Assembly: GCF_026210795.1 (NCBI RefSeq)
Contig: NC_089449.1
Location: 2,914,001-2,978,000, forward strand
Origin: Rhizophagus irregularis
Lineage: Eukaryota; Glomeromycota; Glomeromycetes; Glomerales; Glomeraceae
Length of the DNA stretch: 64,000 nucleotides
Reading direction: 5' to 3'
A program made the position numbers and the translations under genes. Under the pieces are notes generated by a model, which worked only from the letters and a program-made list of their open reading frames with translations, was not told where the DNA came from and made no database searches. Positions 1-14,545 of the stretch are shown here, one piece after another (positions within the stretch are counted from its first letter, which is position 1; each line of letters starts with the position of its first letter).

Positions 1-2987
1 TTCGAAAAAAAATCTTTCCTTTAAAAGGAAATCGATTTTATCGTAAAATCTTGTCTTTATTCTTACATTAAAGCGATGATTGAATAAATTGTTTATTTAT
101 ATTTCTTTTAATTTACAATTTTACATATTCCGATATTTAATTCGTATATTATAATCAAATAAGGTCATGAAAAAGATTTTCCACATGTTTGCCATGTTAC
201 CATGTTATCAAAGTTATTTGATTAAAAAAAAATTAGGTCATATAATGAAATTTTAATCAAATCAATCAACCATTATATGATACAAATTATATTAGGAAAA
301 CAAAAGATGTAAAAAAATATTTCTCAGATATCTAATTTATCATTCTATTAATGGTATATCAAATTATTCAATATAACTTTCTTTTTAAAGTATAACTTTA
401 CCTTTAAAAAAAAAAATTGATTGTCTTGGCTTTTTTTATACATATAAACCTCTTTTGTACTTACTTTAATATAGTAAACTTTTTATTTTTGGCACAATAT
501 TTCTAAATTATTTAAAAAAAGTAATATATATATAATATATATAAAAATCAAAATAAGCAATTGATCATTGAAAAATCTTCGAAACTCTTGATTTCTAATG
601 ATTAAAAAGAGAAGATCATTACGTTATTAGGCATCGGAGTGTTTTTATATGAAAGAATCAAAGTTGGAATTGAATTGTGTAACCGTGATGATATCGGAGA
701 AAAAATCAATTCAACTGCGTTTCAATTGTGTAACTGTGGCGCATCATGTCCTCACTTTTAATTTCCTAACCAATTCTAATACCTAAATATAATTCATTTT
801 AGTAAATAAAATGAAATCATTGTGGCGCAACATGCCTACTATTCCTTTTTAATTAAAAAAATGAATCATACGTGGCGCTACTTTTGGCAAAATAATAAAA
901 AAAATGTGTTCGAAATCTACGAATGTACTCTTTTATTATTATTTTTTTCTGATTTATTTTTAAATTTTTATTTTCACAATAAAGAGGATCCATTTTATTG
1001 TCATAATAACATCAGTTTTTTACAAATCGAACTTCTTGGTATTTTTGAGAAGGTAATTAAATATTTTAAACAAATTTGGTTAAGATCGATGAATCTTGAG
1101 GCTTCTAGAATATTCTTGGTTAAATGTTAAAATCATCATCCGAGATTATTAGTGATATGATATGATATTCTTTTTTGTGCCGCAACTCAAAATAGGAAAA
1201 GTTTTATATATCATGATCAATCTCGTGATTAATCGGATTGAAGGAAATACCTATTTCCGGTTGACTCAGCCGTAATACTGGGATGTTACACAAACTATGT
1301 CACCAGCTCATGCAATGGCACAACAATTTAACCGATTAACCGATTTTTAATTGCATCGGATTAAAATTATTACCGATACTAAAAATAAATACTAAAAATA
1401 ATTGTTTTTTCTCTGAGGAAAGTAAGATGAACAAAATATTTACTTAAAGAAATATGGTGTTGTTTTCAACTAACGAATGGTTATAATTTTTATTATGGAA
1501 CCATATTTAGAATTAACATCACAATTCTGACCAATAAAAATCATTGTAATTTCAACTACATGAAACTGCGGATCTACACGTGACATCTCCCTTTTAATAA
1601 AATCTTTCGCATTGTTTTGTAAAAGTGGTAAAAAAGAAAAAAAGGAAAAAAAAAATTTTTTTATTAATTTTTTTTAAGAATAAAAAAAAAATACAATGGT
1701 AAAGCATAAACATTAATTCAATAGTCTTTAACTCAATATAATGTTACACAATATGTACGACGTTCGATCGAAATAATCGTACATTAACCATTATTTTTTC
1801 ATTATAAATAAAAAAAAAGGGATAAAAAAAAAGGACTAAAAATAGAAATTTAATAAAGAAAACTTTTTATAATAAAAAATGTCATTAATAAAATGATTAA
1901 ATGAAATATAATGAAATAGTAAAAAAAAAAATTTTGACGTGATTTTAATGATATGCAAGGATATTTGAAAGGATCAAAAAATTTGATTGTTGTAGATAAC
2001 TTTAAAGTCCGAAATAAAAGGATGCTAAACCATATAAAAACATTTAATAGTACGCGAAAAGGATAAATTGATATGCAATATAAAAAAGAATCTGTAGTAC
2101 AGATTGATCGATTGGTATGACAGGAGCGATACTTTGTGTTTTTGACTCGGGAAAAAATCGATTGTTTTTGTTCTCTTGATATATTCTAATATTGTTAAAA
2201 TACAAAGTTCAATAGAATAATTTTTTATTTATTATATTTAAATGGTGTCACATAATTCGGAAAATTCTGTAAAAAGCGCGCTACTTTTTAAAATAGACAC
2301 GTAATTTATTAGGTTTAGTTTAATCTCACTGATGCGTATAATTATTTATTTTAATATAAGCAATTTAAAAAAAAAAAAATTTTTTTTTATTTATTTTTTA
2401 TTTTATTTTATTTTATTTTTTTTTAAGGTTTCGAGTTTTGTGATTCTATTATTCTATTACTTTACCAATTTCGTGGTTTTTGGCTTGCATATGTCTAACC
2501 ACTTTTTTATGTATATAAAATTCTTTTTTTTTCGTGTAAATTGATGTTCTTTCCTGTATAAGTGATAGAAGAAAACATTAGATTAAAATATTAATAATAT
2601 GATTTATAATTTAATATTTTATCAATATAAATTATTATATTTATATATTTATTTATATAATCAAAAGATTTAATTGAAAAGTTCGCGCATTTTCATATAA
2701 ACATATCAAGATTCATTTTGGTTTGTTTTTCATTCAGTTTATTTTTCGGCGAATGCCGAGAAAAATGAATAATAATATAATTTTTACTAACTTATGATTA
2801 TGATTTTTGATTTCTCGTGGTAAAAAAAAAAAAATTTTTTTTAATGTAAAAAATGCAAAAAAAAGAACTTGGAAAGGCTACACCAAAAAAAAAAAAAATT
2901 GATTGAAGTCTTATATAAAAACTCGTAAAAAACTCTGAAAATTACCGTTGAAAAAAAAAATTCCTATCATTTTATTTACTTTTTCAT

Positions 2988-3061
2988 CTTTATTATTCTT
3001 TATTATTCTTTATTATTCTTTATTATTATTCTTTATTATTATTATTTATTATTATTATTAA
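2988..3061. repeat. Simple repeat, TTTATTATTC / TTATTA units
   Basis: A run of imperfect 10-base units of TTTATTATTC grades into TTA/TTATTATT repeats. This is a microsatellite in spacer DNA with no sign of function. Confidence 0.85.
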
Positions 3062-3653
3062 AAAAAAAACTTTCAAAGAACTATGAAAACAATAAAACAC
3101 TTTTTAACTTGAACACTTTTTTTTTGAAGAAGAAAAAAAAAGTCGTAAAATAAAAATATATATTATATATATATTATTATTAATATTAAATTTATATAAA
3201 AACAAAACTTTTTGTATATTTACAATTTTATATTTACATTTTATTAAAAAAAAAATAAAATTTTTTTTTATTTTTTTTTATTTTATTATTTTATTAAAAT
3301 TTTAAAATTTTTTACTGTTTTTCAAATTTTTTTTCAAATTTTTTTTTCTTATTAATCATATTTTATTTATATAAAAAAAATTCTTATCTTTAAAAAAAAA
3401 AAATCTTATATATATTCATCCATAATCTTAAATAATCTAAAAAACCTTTCGAATTATTTTCCGCCAAACGAAAACAAAACCGTAAGAAAAAAAAATCTAC
3501 GACTTTTTTCGTTCCTTTCTTTCTTTCTTTTTTTTTTTATGCCAATTTTTTTTTTTAATATTGTTTTAATATTTATATATACATTGAAAAGAAAAAATAA
3601 TTTATATGTATTTTTCGAAAGTATGGAATAATGCCGATTGAAAAAAAAAAATA

Positions 3654-3711
3654 CGCTAATTTTGTTAATTTTGCTAATTTTGCTAATTTTTGCTAATTTT
3701 TGCTAATTTTA
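3654..3711. repeat. Short tandem repeat, TGCTAATTTT units
   Basis: About six imperfect copies of a 9-11 base unit (TTGCTAATTTT) lie in tandem. The unit length changes only through the number of T residues, as expected for slippage. Confidence 0.8.
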
Positions 3712-4179
3712 AATATTCGCTATTTACATTAAATCGATGATGATAATATTCTATTATGTATGCCGAAAGATAATAATATATTATATGTTGTTGTCTTCTA
3801 AAAAAAAAATAAAAATGTTTCTTAAAAGAAAAAGAAAACCCGCTAAATCTATATCACTTCCATTTGAGCCAACTGCGGGATTGGCGATTAACTAATATAT
3901 TTCGTGTAATATGATGATAATATATATTTTATATATATATATATTTTTTTTTTTTCAATAATAAATAATAGGTTGAATAAGAATAAAGGTATTATAAATA
4001 TATATCCAATTAATTAAATATTTCATTCGGACCGGGATTAATAGAAGTGAGTATATTATTATTAATTAGTCTGCGTACGTACACATATATTATATACATT
4101 ATATTAAAAATTTTTTTTTATATATATGCGTGAAAAAAATAACTAATTCCCGCAGTTACCGCAGTAAAGAAAAATTCTT

Positions 4180-5723
4180 TTAGAAGAATAAACGCCCTTT
4201 AATTAATTCTTCATTGTTCTGAACGAGTTTTAAATCTTGGTAAGGTGAATATGAAGAAATTTTTCGTACTTCAACGACTACATCTGAAAAGACTCCATCT
4301 GAAAAGACACCGTCATTAAATGTGTCCATAGGTGATCTTCTCCAGTTTGCCAAGAAATTTTCTCTTAACCAAGGAAGATTCCTTATAAATCTTCTTACAA
4401 AAGCATAGATTTTATTTAAGAAAATATCTGTTGGATCAAAATCTGCAATACTGCTTCGATTACTTCCAGCGTCACTATAATTTGTAAGATTTTCCATTTC
4501 CATACTATGTTTATCATCATAATCAAAGTTTTGGAAATCACCACCATGTACACTTGAAGGTGAGGAAGCGAATTCAACACGATGAAGTACGACTTCGAAT
4601 TTTTGTCTTACGGAAAAATGTTGTTGATTTGGTTCTTCAAATATAGGTCTTAATTCAAATCTTTCTTCTGGATCAATAACACTAAAAGATTCCATTTCTT
4701 CCGTCCAATCTTGACTTAAGAATTTTTCTCTTAACCAATTTTGTAATTGACCAACATCATTAAAACCTGTAGTTGGAACTTGTGGACCTTGACCACCTGT
4801 CATAGATTGAAGGAGTGGGGCAATAGTTCTACCTAAGAAAGGTCTCATGGCATTTAAATTATAATTTAAAACGATAGTTCCACTCATATAAGGAGAATAA
4901 TTTGTTGAAGGAATAACAATATTTTGAGTTTGAACGAAAGGTGAAGTAGCAGCAGAATTTGGAGGACGTTGATATTGTGGTGATGGCAATATATAAGAAA
5001 CTGAAGGTTGTTGTTGTGCAGGAACTTGAAGTTGATTTTGTGGAGATAAATGTAATGATTGAGGAGAACCTTGTTGTAAATATTGTGATCCAGTAGAAGT
5101 AGGAATAACAGGATTATTAAGATTCAAATTATAAATAGGATCTTCATCATCAACAAAATAAGAAGCTGAAGGATTTGCGAATTCATCCTAAAAGTAATAA
5201 TAAATTATTAAAAAAAAAAGGTAAGAAAATGAAAATAAAAAAAATTTTAAAATATTTTAAAAAGTCATTAAAAAAAAAGAAAAGTTGAAAGTACCTTGGA
5301 AGGAATAGTAGGTTGACAAGCGGACATCATTTTTTGGAAATGTTCCCATCTTAATCTAGCAGCATTATCTAATTCTTCAATTTTTTGTTTTATAGCTTTA
5401 ATTTCTTCATCTTCATTATGTTGTTGAGGTTCTTCGTTAAATACAGGAGGGGAATAACTAGTATATTGACATCTATGTTTTGACTTTTGACAAGCTGTGC
5501 AAGAAGGAGTTTTTCTATCGCATTTAACCTTTCTCTTTTTACAACTTGCACATGAACGATTAGGATGACCTAAAGTTGCTGACATTGGGGAAGGAGGAGG
5601 AGTAGATAATAAAAGTGATTGATGGAAAAGATGTTGTTTAAGAAGTTGTTCCAATTCTCTACGTTGTTGCTCCTCTTGTTGAAATTGTTCAGGAGATAAA
5701 AATTGTTGTTGCTGATAAAACAT
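4180..5723 (-). CDS. Zn2Cys6 fungal transcription factor
   Basis: A two-exon gene on the minus strand: exon 1 is 5723-5295, exon 2 is 5187-4180, with a 107-base GT-AG intron in phase 0. The predicted protein has about 478 residues. A Gln/Glu-rich N-terminus is followed by a binuclear zinc cluster with cysteines at residues 58, 61, 68, 75, 78 and 85. The spacing C-x2-C-x6-C-x6-C-x2-C-x6-C and the basic KKRKVK stretch match the Gal4-type DNA-binding domain. A predicted coiled coil (about residues 105-135) should mediate dimerisation, as is usual after this cluster. Exon 2 is Pro/Gln/Ser-rich at first, then more structured (about 240-470); I do not recognise a fungal-specific middle homology region there. 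It is a nuclear regulator whose targets cannot be read from the sequence. The exon-exon join restores one frame, which supports the intron. Confidence 0.9.
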
Positions 5724-8700
5724 TTTCTGGTTATTAAAAAAAAAAAATAAAAAAGGGGAGGGATGTTTTAAAGCCCTATTTATATAGATTTTTTTATAAT
5801 ATGAAAAGTGGTTTTAACTGATTATATATTAATTTTTTTTTTTATACAATTAATATATTTGAAATGAATTTTGAATTGTGTATTATGATCTAAAAATTAA
5901 TTAATTAATTAATTTTTTTTTTTAAAGTAACAAAAAATTAAAAAAAAATTTTTTTTTTTCCTGTAGAAAAAATTTTTTAAAAAAAAAATCTAAAATTTTT
6001 TACGTTTTTTATAAAAAATTTAAAATAACAATATAAAAAAAATCGATTGTAATCAATTGTATATAATTTATATTATTTTATTATAAAAATCAGATCATCA
6101 CATATATAAAATATTTAAATTAAAAATTTTCACATCACTTTTATATTATATTATAATTTTTTTTTTTTATATTATATATATTTATATATAACAATAAAAA
6201 ATCCCAACACAATGTTAACATGAATGACATCAGTGAATATATTTGGGCATCTTTATAATGCAAAATAATAAAAAGTAAAAAAATTCATATTTTTTTTTTA
6301 TTATTATTATTTTTTTTATACGATTATTATAATCATTATTAACCCACTTTTTATTTTTTTAAATTTGAAAGTAAATCTAATTTAATTTTTTTTTTTTAAA
6401 AAAAAATGTTATTCTTGCTTTTATTGCTTTTCGGCTTTTTTTGTAAATCAATTATAATTAAAGGGAACAAAAACATAAAAAAACATAAAAGCAATTTTTT
6501 TTTTTTAATTATTTATTTTTTTGTTAACAAAAAAAAACAATGGTAAAAAATGAATCGAGAAATTCAAATACTGTGATAAAATTTAAATTAAACTAATAAA
6601 TATAAATTTTTTTTAAACACATTTAAAACGGATTAAAGTTAATTCTTTTTGGAAATAAGAAACTCAATGCTTTTTTTTTTTTGGACCTAATTTTAATAAA
6701 AAGCATAAAAGCATGAAAAACTCCTGAATAATCACAATCAACTAATTACAAATTTATTTTAATTGGATATATAATCATACATTTATACATTTATTTCAAC
6801 CGTTTTACGATAATATTTCATTTTCATGTTCTGCATTATTATATTATTTCCTTTTTTTTTTTGTTGATATTTCCGAATTTATCGGTTTTATTGTAACTAA
6901 ATATTGCTAACAAATACTTTATTTTATTCCAGTTAAAATTACGGAATTTGGAATCCCCTGTGAACCAATTTTATTTCAAAAGACCGCAGTACGGATCGTA
7001 ATCACTGTCGTAATTTTTAGTAATTATCAGTCATTGTTAACTATTTTGTTATTCTCTTTCGGAGATCCAATACCGATATTTACACTTTTTATAGAAAAGA
7101 AATTTCCACGGAGTTCAATTCAGGTTAAAATGATGTCGTTGATGTCGTGTAAATTTTTTAAAGGAAAATGATTGTGATAATTATGACAACAATTACAGCG
7201 GCTTTCGTTATATTATATACGAATTTATATATATAAATGTGTTTGTGGTGTGATATGTATAATAAGTATAATATGTTGTGGATTATGGAGTTTTCTTTTT
7301 CGAATTACAATATTTACTACGCATTGATTCTTTTTTTAATCTTCTGGGGTAATCTGGGTAATGTTATTATTGTTATATGAAATATTGGGTTAGTGACTTA
7401 GTAGGTTAGTGGGTTTTTTTTTTGTGATTTAAAATTTATAACTAAAATTAATTGGGTGAGACATTTTTGCGATAATAATATTTTTTTTTTTATCCGAATG
7501 TTTATATTTTTAACCGAAAATTTTTCTTTTTTTTTTATATTTTTAATCTTTTTAGTAATATTTAGTAATTATTTTAATATTTTAGTAATACTTTAGTAAT
7601 TTGAATTTGGAATTAAGCCATTTTTACTAATTAGGAAAGTCAAAAAAATAATTATTATGATTTCAATGACGAAGACAGTTTATTCAACGATACAGATAAC
7701 AGATACAAACTTATTTTTAAAAAATTTCCAAATTTGGACCCAATCCCAATGAGTTTTATAATTTTTTTTATATTCCAAATGGTTAATGAAATTTTATTGA
7801 TTATTGATTGTTGTTTTACTTTTTTTACTTTTTTTTTTTTCGAAATCAATTTTAAATGAATGAATTAACAATTTGAGATACAAGAAAAAAAAAATTTATT
7901 TTTAATTTTTTTTTTTTTCCGTAATATATCAAGAAATCAAGAAAAGGAAAGAAAAAAAATTAAAAAAAAATTAAAAAAAAAATACAATGAAAAAAAGAAA
8001 TGAAAAGGTAAAAAAAAAAATTTTTTTATATAAATTTTTTATATAAATTTAAACGGTTTTGTAACGTTTTCGCGAAATTATTAATAATTTTTTTTTTCGA
8101 AAAAAGAAAAATTTTTCGATTTTTCCAATTTTTTTTACCAATATTTTTTTTTCACGAATTTTTTTCGATTATGAATGGCGTAAATAGGCGAAAATTGGGA
8201 AATTATCGGAAAATGATCTCCCTCAATTCTTTTTTTTCATATAAAATTTAAAATATCACAAAAAATTTACCATTTTCAATGACGAACCAATCAGATCTAA
8301 GCATTTTTGAACTTATGTATATAAATGTAAATATATAATAATAAAAATTACCGTATCATAAATTTTCCGATATATTTAGTATTTTGGCGGTCAAATAACA
8401 CTTTAAGGTATAGAACATGGGCGCATTTTTTTTTTTTTGGCGCTTTTAATTTTTTTTTTTTACTACACTTTACATTTTACATAAAAAAAATAAATTGATT
8501 ACTAATCTGCTTCAAAATTTTTAATTCTTTTTTTCGCAATTCTTTTTCGATTTTTGGTTAAAACAATCGTATAATTAAACATTGAATGCCAATAGGCAAC
8601 AACTAGGAAAATTCTAGTAAGTACTATTTGTACTATTTTCTTTGTAAAATACTTTTTAAACATTATTATATATTTGTATTATAATAACATTCAGAATTGT

Positions 8701-9660
8701 TGTAACATTAAGGAACCATCAGGAACATTTCAGGATATTCAAAAATTTAAATATTGTTTGTATTTTTTTTAACAATTTTTAGAAATTTTAACTATTCTTG
8801 TCGATCCAAATTGTACTTTCATACTTTGAAACAATATCACTATTTCACTATTGGCTACTGCGCTTTTGCTGTGCAATTTCCTAATTTTCCGTAGTATTTG
8901 TTTTTATTCTCTTAAATAAAGACATACAATGGACTACTTCATCGGAGTAACGCTTTGTAATCATTTCCGTGAAAATTCAATAAAAACTCAGTATCGTTAG
9001 TTTGAATTGGTTTAAACTTTAATTGGTTTATACAATGAAAATGATTTACCGCAGAAGAAAAAAATCTTTTCAATGAGGAAAATCTTAAAGAAAAAATATA
9101 TATATATATATATATTTTATGTAAACGTAAAAAATCACTTGGATACTAACCCAATTTATCCAAATTTAAAAAGGTATCCTAAAGATTTGAATTCGGAAAC
9201 TGGTTAAATTAATTAAAAAATTAATATTAAATAACCTTTTGGATCTCCTAATTATTATTTTGATTAAAAATTACATTTATTTACCCGAAAAAAATGTACG
9301 TAAAATATTCCGTAATAATAATGTCAGACATAACAAACAACGTTTGTGTTTCCTAAGAATTACCCTTAACCTATCCTTTATTTAGTAATCATTAATCTAT
9401 AACACTGCTCACTCATAGTTATTTCATATAACACTACTTTTTCATTGTGATGAACTAATTTTCTGATTATATAATAAGTTTATATAATAACTGATAGCAT
9501 TATATAATAATAATTTTTTTTTTTTTTTTTTTAGGATACATTATACATTTTTTTATAGGATACATTTTTTTATAGGATGCCTTTTTTTATAGGTTACCTT
9601 TTTAAATTTTTAATACCCATTAATACCTTTATACCTGAGGAAATATGATAATTTTTGATG

Positions 9661-9735
9661 ATTAATAACATTAATAACATTAATAACATTTATAACATTT
9701 ATAACATTTATAACATTTATAACATTTATAACATT
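9661..9735. repeat. 9-bp tandem repeat (ATTAATAAC / ATTTATAAC)
   Basis: Nine-base units are repeated about eight times, first ATTAATAAC and then ATTTATAAC. Because the unit is a multiple of three it leaves an open frame reading Asn-Ile-Asn/Tyr, which I regard as an artefact. Confidence 0.85.
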
Positions 9736-9970
9736 TTAATAGGAGATATTCTTGAAAAAGAGTTTTATGTGGTTTTATGTGCGACTTTTTCAAATAAAGA
9801 TATAAAAGATAAAATTGTAAAAATATGGTATAAAATTATGTAAAAAATATATAAAAAATTGTTATATAAATATAAAAAATCGAATGTTCTATTTCCTTAA
9901 TTTATAAAAATAGTAAAAATTGCCAAACTTAAAAAGGAAAGATGATTTAAATGATATAAAATGATTTAAA

Positions 9971-10036
9971 CCAAGTTTTACCAAGTTTACAAGTTTATCA
10001 AAGTTTATCAAGTTTATCAAGTTTATCAAGTTTATT
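9971..10036. repeat. 10-bp tandem repeat (AAGTTTATCA)
   Basis: Imperfect tandem copies of AAGTTTATCA, about six units, cleanest in the last four. A simple spacer repeat. Confidence 0.8.
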
Positions 10037-11921
10037 AATATATTTTTAACTAAACTATAAATTCATTTATTCAATTTTATTTTAAAATATTTTTTTTTTT
10101 TGATAAAAAAATCTTATCAGATAGTTTTCCTATCGTCGTTAACTTAATATCACCGTGGTACCAAAGGATATACCTGAATAATTATAAGGAAATTATTATT
10201 TTTTTTTCTCCAATATTTTTCCGTTATTTTGTCAATTTTAAACTTTCTATCAAGAAATTAACCGAGTCTTAATTTAGTCAGTTGGCTTTTTATTACATAT
10301 ATTTTTTTTTACTTTTTTTTTTCTTTTTCATAATATGTAAAACATTAAATTTCTTAATTTAGGCAAAAATTATAATATGAAAAAAAAAAAACCTGAAAAT
10401 TTTCAAGAAATTCAAGTTTTTTTTGAAACAAAGAGAAAAAAAAAAAATTTTTTTTTTCCTTTGACAAGTCAACATTTTATGACATCAAAATAAATAAAAA
10501 TAATTTTTTTCTTGAATAATATTTTTTTTTTTTTCGGAATAATTATTTTATCATTGTCATTATAATAATACATAAATAAATATTATTTCATAATATATTA
10601 TTATTAATAATAAATATTATTTAATAATTAAATATTATTTTTAATAATTTTAGAAAAAAAATATAAATACATTTAATAATTGACAAATATTTTTTTTTTT
10701 ATAATTAGTAAAAGAGTTTTTCATGATTATCTAGCAAATGTTTTGAGATAAAAATAAACAATAAATAAATATCTTGATGAATTTCATAAAGAAAAATTCC
10801 ATCAAGAAAGGTAGAAATGGCTTCGCAAAAACAAAATTAACAAAATTGGATATTTTTGGTTTCAGTTTTTATTTTTCTTTGTTCTTTTCGGGTAAAATGT
10901 TTTGAAGCAAATATATAAAAGAAAATTTCATCATAGTACCAAAATGCAATTCTGCCAATAATTATTACCTACATGGTATCACATTTAAACCAAAAATATA
11001 AAATTTCAAGTTTTTTAACAGGTAAATTTTTGTAATGATTGACAAAAAAATTCTTAACAAAGTTTTTTTTTTTTCGGCTGGTTAAAAAATAATGTAATGT
11101 AATACAAACGATTACATCGTTTAAGCCGATTTTTTTTAAAAAAGGAAATAAATGTGAACGAATAACAAATAATTATTCACGAATCAACATTTGGCGTAAT
11201 TTATTTAGTGTAAATAACGTAAATAACGTGGCAAAATTAAAGTTTTTTTATAAAAATAAAATGAAATGAAAGAATGATTACTGAAAAAAGGAAAAACTTT
11301 AATAAAAAAAACAATTAATACAATTAATACAATTAATTCATTTGTTACTCCAATTTTTTATTATACTTTAAAAAAAAATGTGAATTTGAAATTTTTTTTT
11401 GAAACCAAATTTTTTTTTTTCGTAAAACCGAAAGAAAAAAAAAAATTAATAATAATCAGCAGCGAAGCACAACATTTTTTTATTAACAATAAAAAAAATG
11501 GAATTTTTAATCCTTTCGAACCAAACGTTTGGTGAGTTTGTTATACAATTCGAGAAATTAAAACATTGTGTCAAAAAAAAATTTTTATATTTTAATTGGT
11601 TATTTCTAATACATTATATAAACTTTATGAATATTGTATGAACTTCCAATTTTAAAAAAAATGTTCACAGTACCCTATCCATTTATAAAATTTGAAATCA
11701 AATGATGTCTGGCTTTCATCTAAGACCATTTTGACAATGTGGCGGTTTTTTAGTATTTACGTATTTACATATTTACGTATTTACGGAATTTTTTTTTCTA
11801 GAGATCTCCTAAAAAGGGGAATTTTAAAATGAATTAATTCATATTCATTTACATGTCGCAACAAACAAATATTGAAATAAAAAAAAAATTTTTAATTCTT
11901 TGATCCCTTATAATTGGTAGG

Positions 11922-11954
<33 letters not shown>

Positions 11955-14210
11955 TACATTATATAATATATATATTATAATATAATATTTGTAAAAAAAA
12001 AATGTCAAAATAATTATCATAAAAAATAAGAAGATCAAAAGTAAAACATGGACGATAAACTACAATTGGTAATCGGAGTGAACTCGGAGTAACAAGGTTT
12101 TACATTATTTAAATTATTTAAATTATTTAAATAGATAATGAATGATAAAATGATACGCAATATCGCAATATGCCCAATATGCAAATGAGATAAGATAACA
12201 AAGTTGTGAATCTTTTTTTTTTTGATATTTTGATATTTTTCCTCTTATTATTTTAAAAGGAGTTACTTTATTTTGTTATTTTTATAAAAGATCTTCATGT
12301 GATATAATAGAATGAATGAATAAATAGAATTTCGAATTTTTTTCAAATAAAAAGAAAAATTTTATAACATGATATTCATATAATAAACATTGATGCAAGG
12401 TAAATGCATCATATTTACTTATCTAAACTACTCTAATATATGTTTAAAAAAAAAAAAGACCCAATAAGGAAATAATCTCTCAGGTGACTCAGAGGCACCT
12501 CAGAGAACCATTTTTTTTCTGATGTAGATTATTTGCGGAGATGAAATTATCCTATATTCTCCGTAGTGCGTGTACTTCATGAGATAATACCTTATGACCA
12601 ATGATTACAAGTATAAAAATCAGTACACAAAAGATAAGATGATAGATAAGAAAACATCAAATTTTATTATTCTCACACATTCATTCATCTTCTTTCCCCC
12701 ACACATAACACACAATAATATAATATAATATTTATACATGCGTTATTGATTATTGATATGATTATGATTTTATTGTTATCATCTATTATGTTATGTAGTT
12801 TGACGTATCACAGTATATTTACTGCGGAATTGTTTATCAACTAGGGGGGATATAATTATATGATAAGAATAGTTTCATAAATAATATCAGGTTTTAGATT
12901 ATTTGTCATGTTTGAGATTTTGATAATAAAAGAACGTTTCCATTTCGAGAAAAGTTGAAGAATATTTAAAAATGTGTGCATGACGGCATGACTTAATATG
13001 CAAACATGGAATTTTGTACAATTTGTCAAAATTATTCCCATCAGATGATAAAACCAAGAAAAGATTTTCCACTCTACTTATTATTATAATGAATATCAAG
13101 TAATCATGATTGGATCCTTTTGAACGAACGATATCAAATAATAATATTTTCTCAATATGGAAAAATCCTGACGAAGATGAAATTAATTGTTTGGAATTCC
13201 ACAGAAGTTTTTTTTTGTTTATTTAAAAAAAAAAAAAATTGATGAATTAAATAAATAAAATGATAAATTCAAAATAAATAAATAAACATGAAATAAATAA
13301 ATTTTAACAAAGAAAAAAAAAAAATTTATTTATTTATTATGAAGTAATATTATATGTGATGATATATGTATGTATGTGTTGTATGTGTTGTATTTGTAGA
13401 ATATTCATCAAATTATAAATAAATAAATTTTGATGTTGTGTAATCGGAACACAATTTATAATTTATCACTTATTTATTTTTATTTATTAAAAACGTGTAA
13501 TTTGATATGGGAAAATTATTTTTGCGTTATTTATTATTATTATTATTATTTTATTTTTATATATTTATGGATTTTTATGGATCCAAGAAAATCATTCTTT
13601 TGACTGATCATGCATTAAATAAGTAATCATGAGACCTAATTTTTTTTTTGAATTAAAAATTCTTTCGATGTTCTATTATTAAATTTTTAGCGAGTGAAAT
13701 TTTGATTATTTCTTATCTCTGTTACATTTTTCGGATGCACATGTTCATTTTATCATACAACTATTTGCGGATGCTAGCTCCGAAATGTGAGACATTTATT
13801 AAATACATTATCATTTTTCTTTAAATATCTTCTATCTTTAATTTTTCTTTGTTTATTAGTTTATTAGTTTTAAAAAATTTAAACCTAAAATGGAATAAAA
13901 TACAATAAGCCTTACAAATAAGTCTTTTTTTTTTCTCGCGTGTCCAAAAAAAAAAACATGATTTGATATCACATATTAAGAAAAATTTTAAATCCTGGAT
14001 TTTTTTTTTAAATTAAAAAGAAAATTTTTTTTTTATTAATTGAAATCCTTTTAAAGAATTAATCTACCGAATTATCCTGTATTTAAAGAATAATATGTAT
14101 GCAGTAAATTAAATGTTAATATTACACGATCCAATCGTATAATTTTTTTCAATAAATTAAAAATTACTTAACCTTTGATTATAAGTTTTTTCTAACATGT
14201 ATTATGTATA

Positions 14211-14545
14211 GATTACGTTATTAATCGATTATACGTATAGATTATACATTATCGATTATACGAACATTATCGATTATACGAATATATATTATCGATTATA
14301 CGAATATATATTATCGATTATACGATTGTACGTATCGATTATACGTACATTATTGACTATACGTATCAATCGATTATACGTATCAATTATACATTATTGA
14401 CTATACGTATCAATCGTACAGTATTTCGTATACATTATTGACTATACGTATCAATCGATTATTGACTATACGTATTATACGTATTATACGTATTATACGA
14501 CTTATACGACTTATACGTACGTATTATACGGATCGATTATAATTA
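14211..14545. repeat. Degenerate tandem array of CGATTATACGTAT-type units
   Basis: About 330 bases built from variants of CGATTATACG(TAT), ATTGACTATACGTATCAAT and TATTATACGTA, each 10-25 bases long and irregularly permuted. The array is unusual for this spacer because CpG-containing ACG recurs at high density in otherwise GC-poor DNA. The units vary continuously, with no constant repeat and unique spacer, so it is not a CRISPR array. Confidence 0.8.

Larger units (their letters stand above)
1..4179. other. Gene-free AT-rich spacer
   Basis: I see no supportable gene here. The stretch is dominated by A and T runs and short tandem repeats. Open frames such as the roughly 100-codon one at 822-1130 have no recognisable domain, no splice partner and a composition like the surrounding spacer. 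The segment just below 4180 is presumably the 3' flank of the minus-strand regulator gene. Confidence 0.7.

Noticed and set aside
822-1130. An open frame of about 100 codons in the left spacer
   Set aside because: Asn/Phe/Lys-rich chance-type composition, no domain, no splice partner.
9655-9843. A small protein with Asn-Ile-Tyr repeats
   Set aside because: It is a 9-base microsatellite read in frame; nothing coding-like surrounds it.
14211-14545. Possible CRISPR-like array
   Set aside because: Units vary continuously and there is no constant repeat with unique spacers; the host is eukaryotic.
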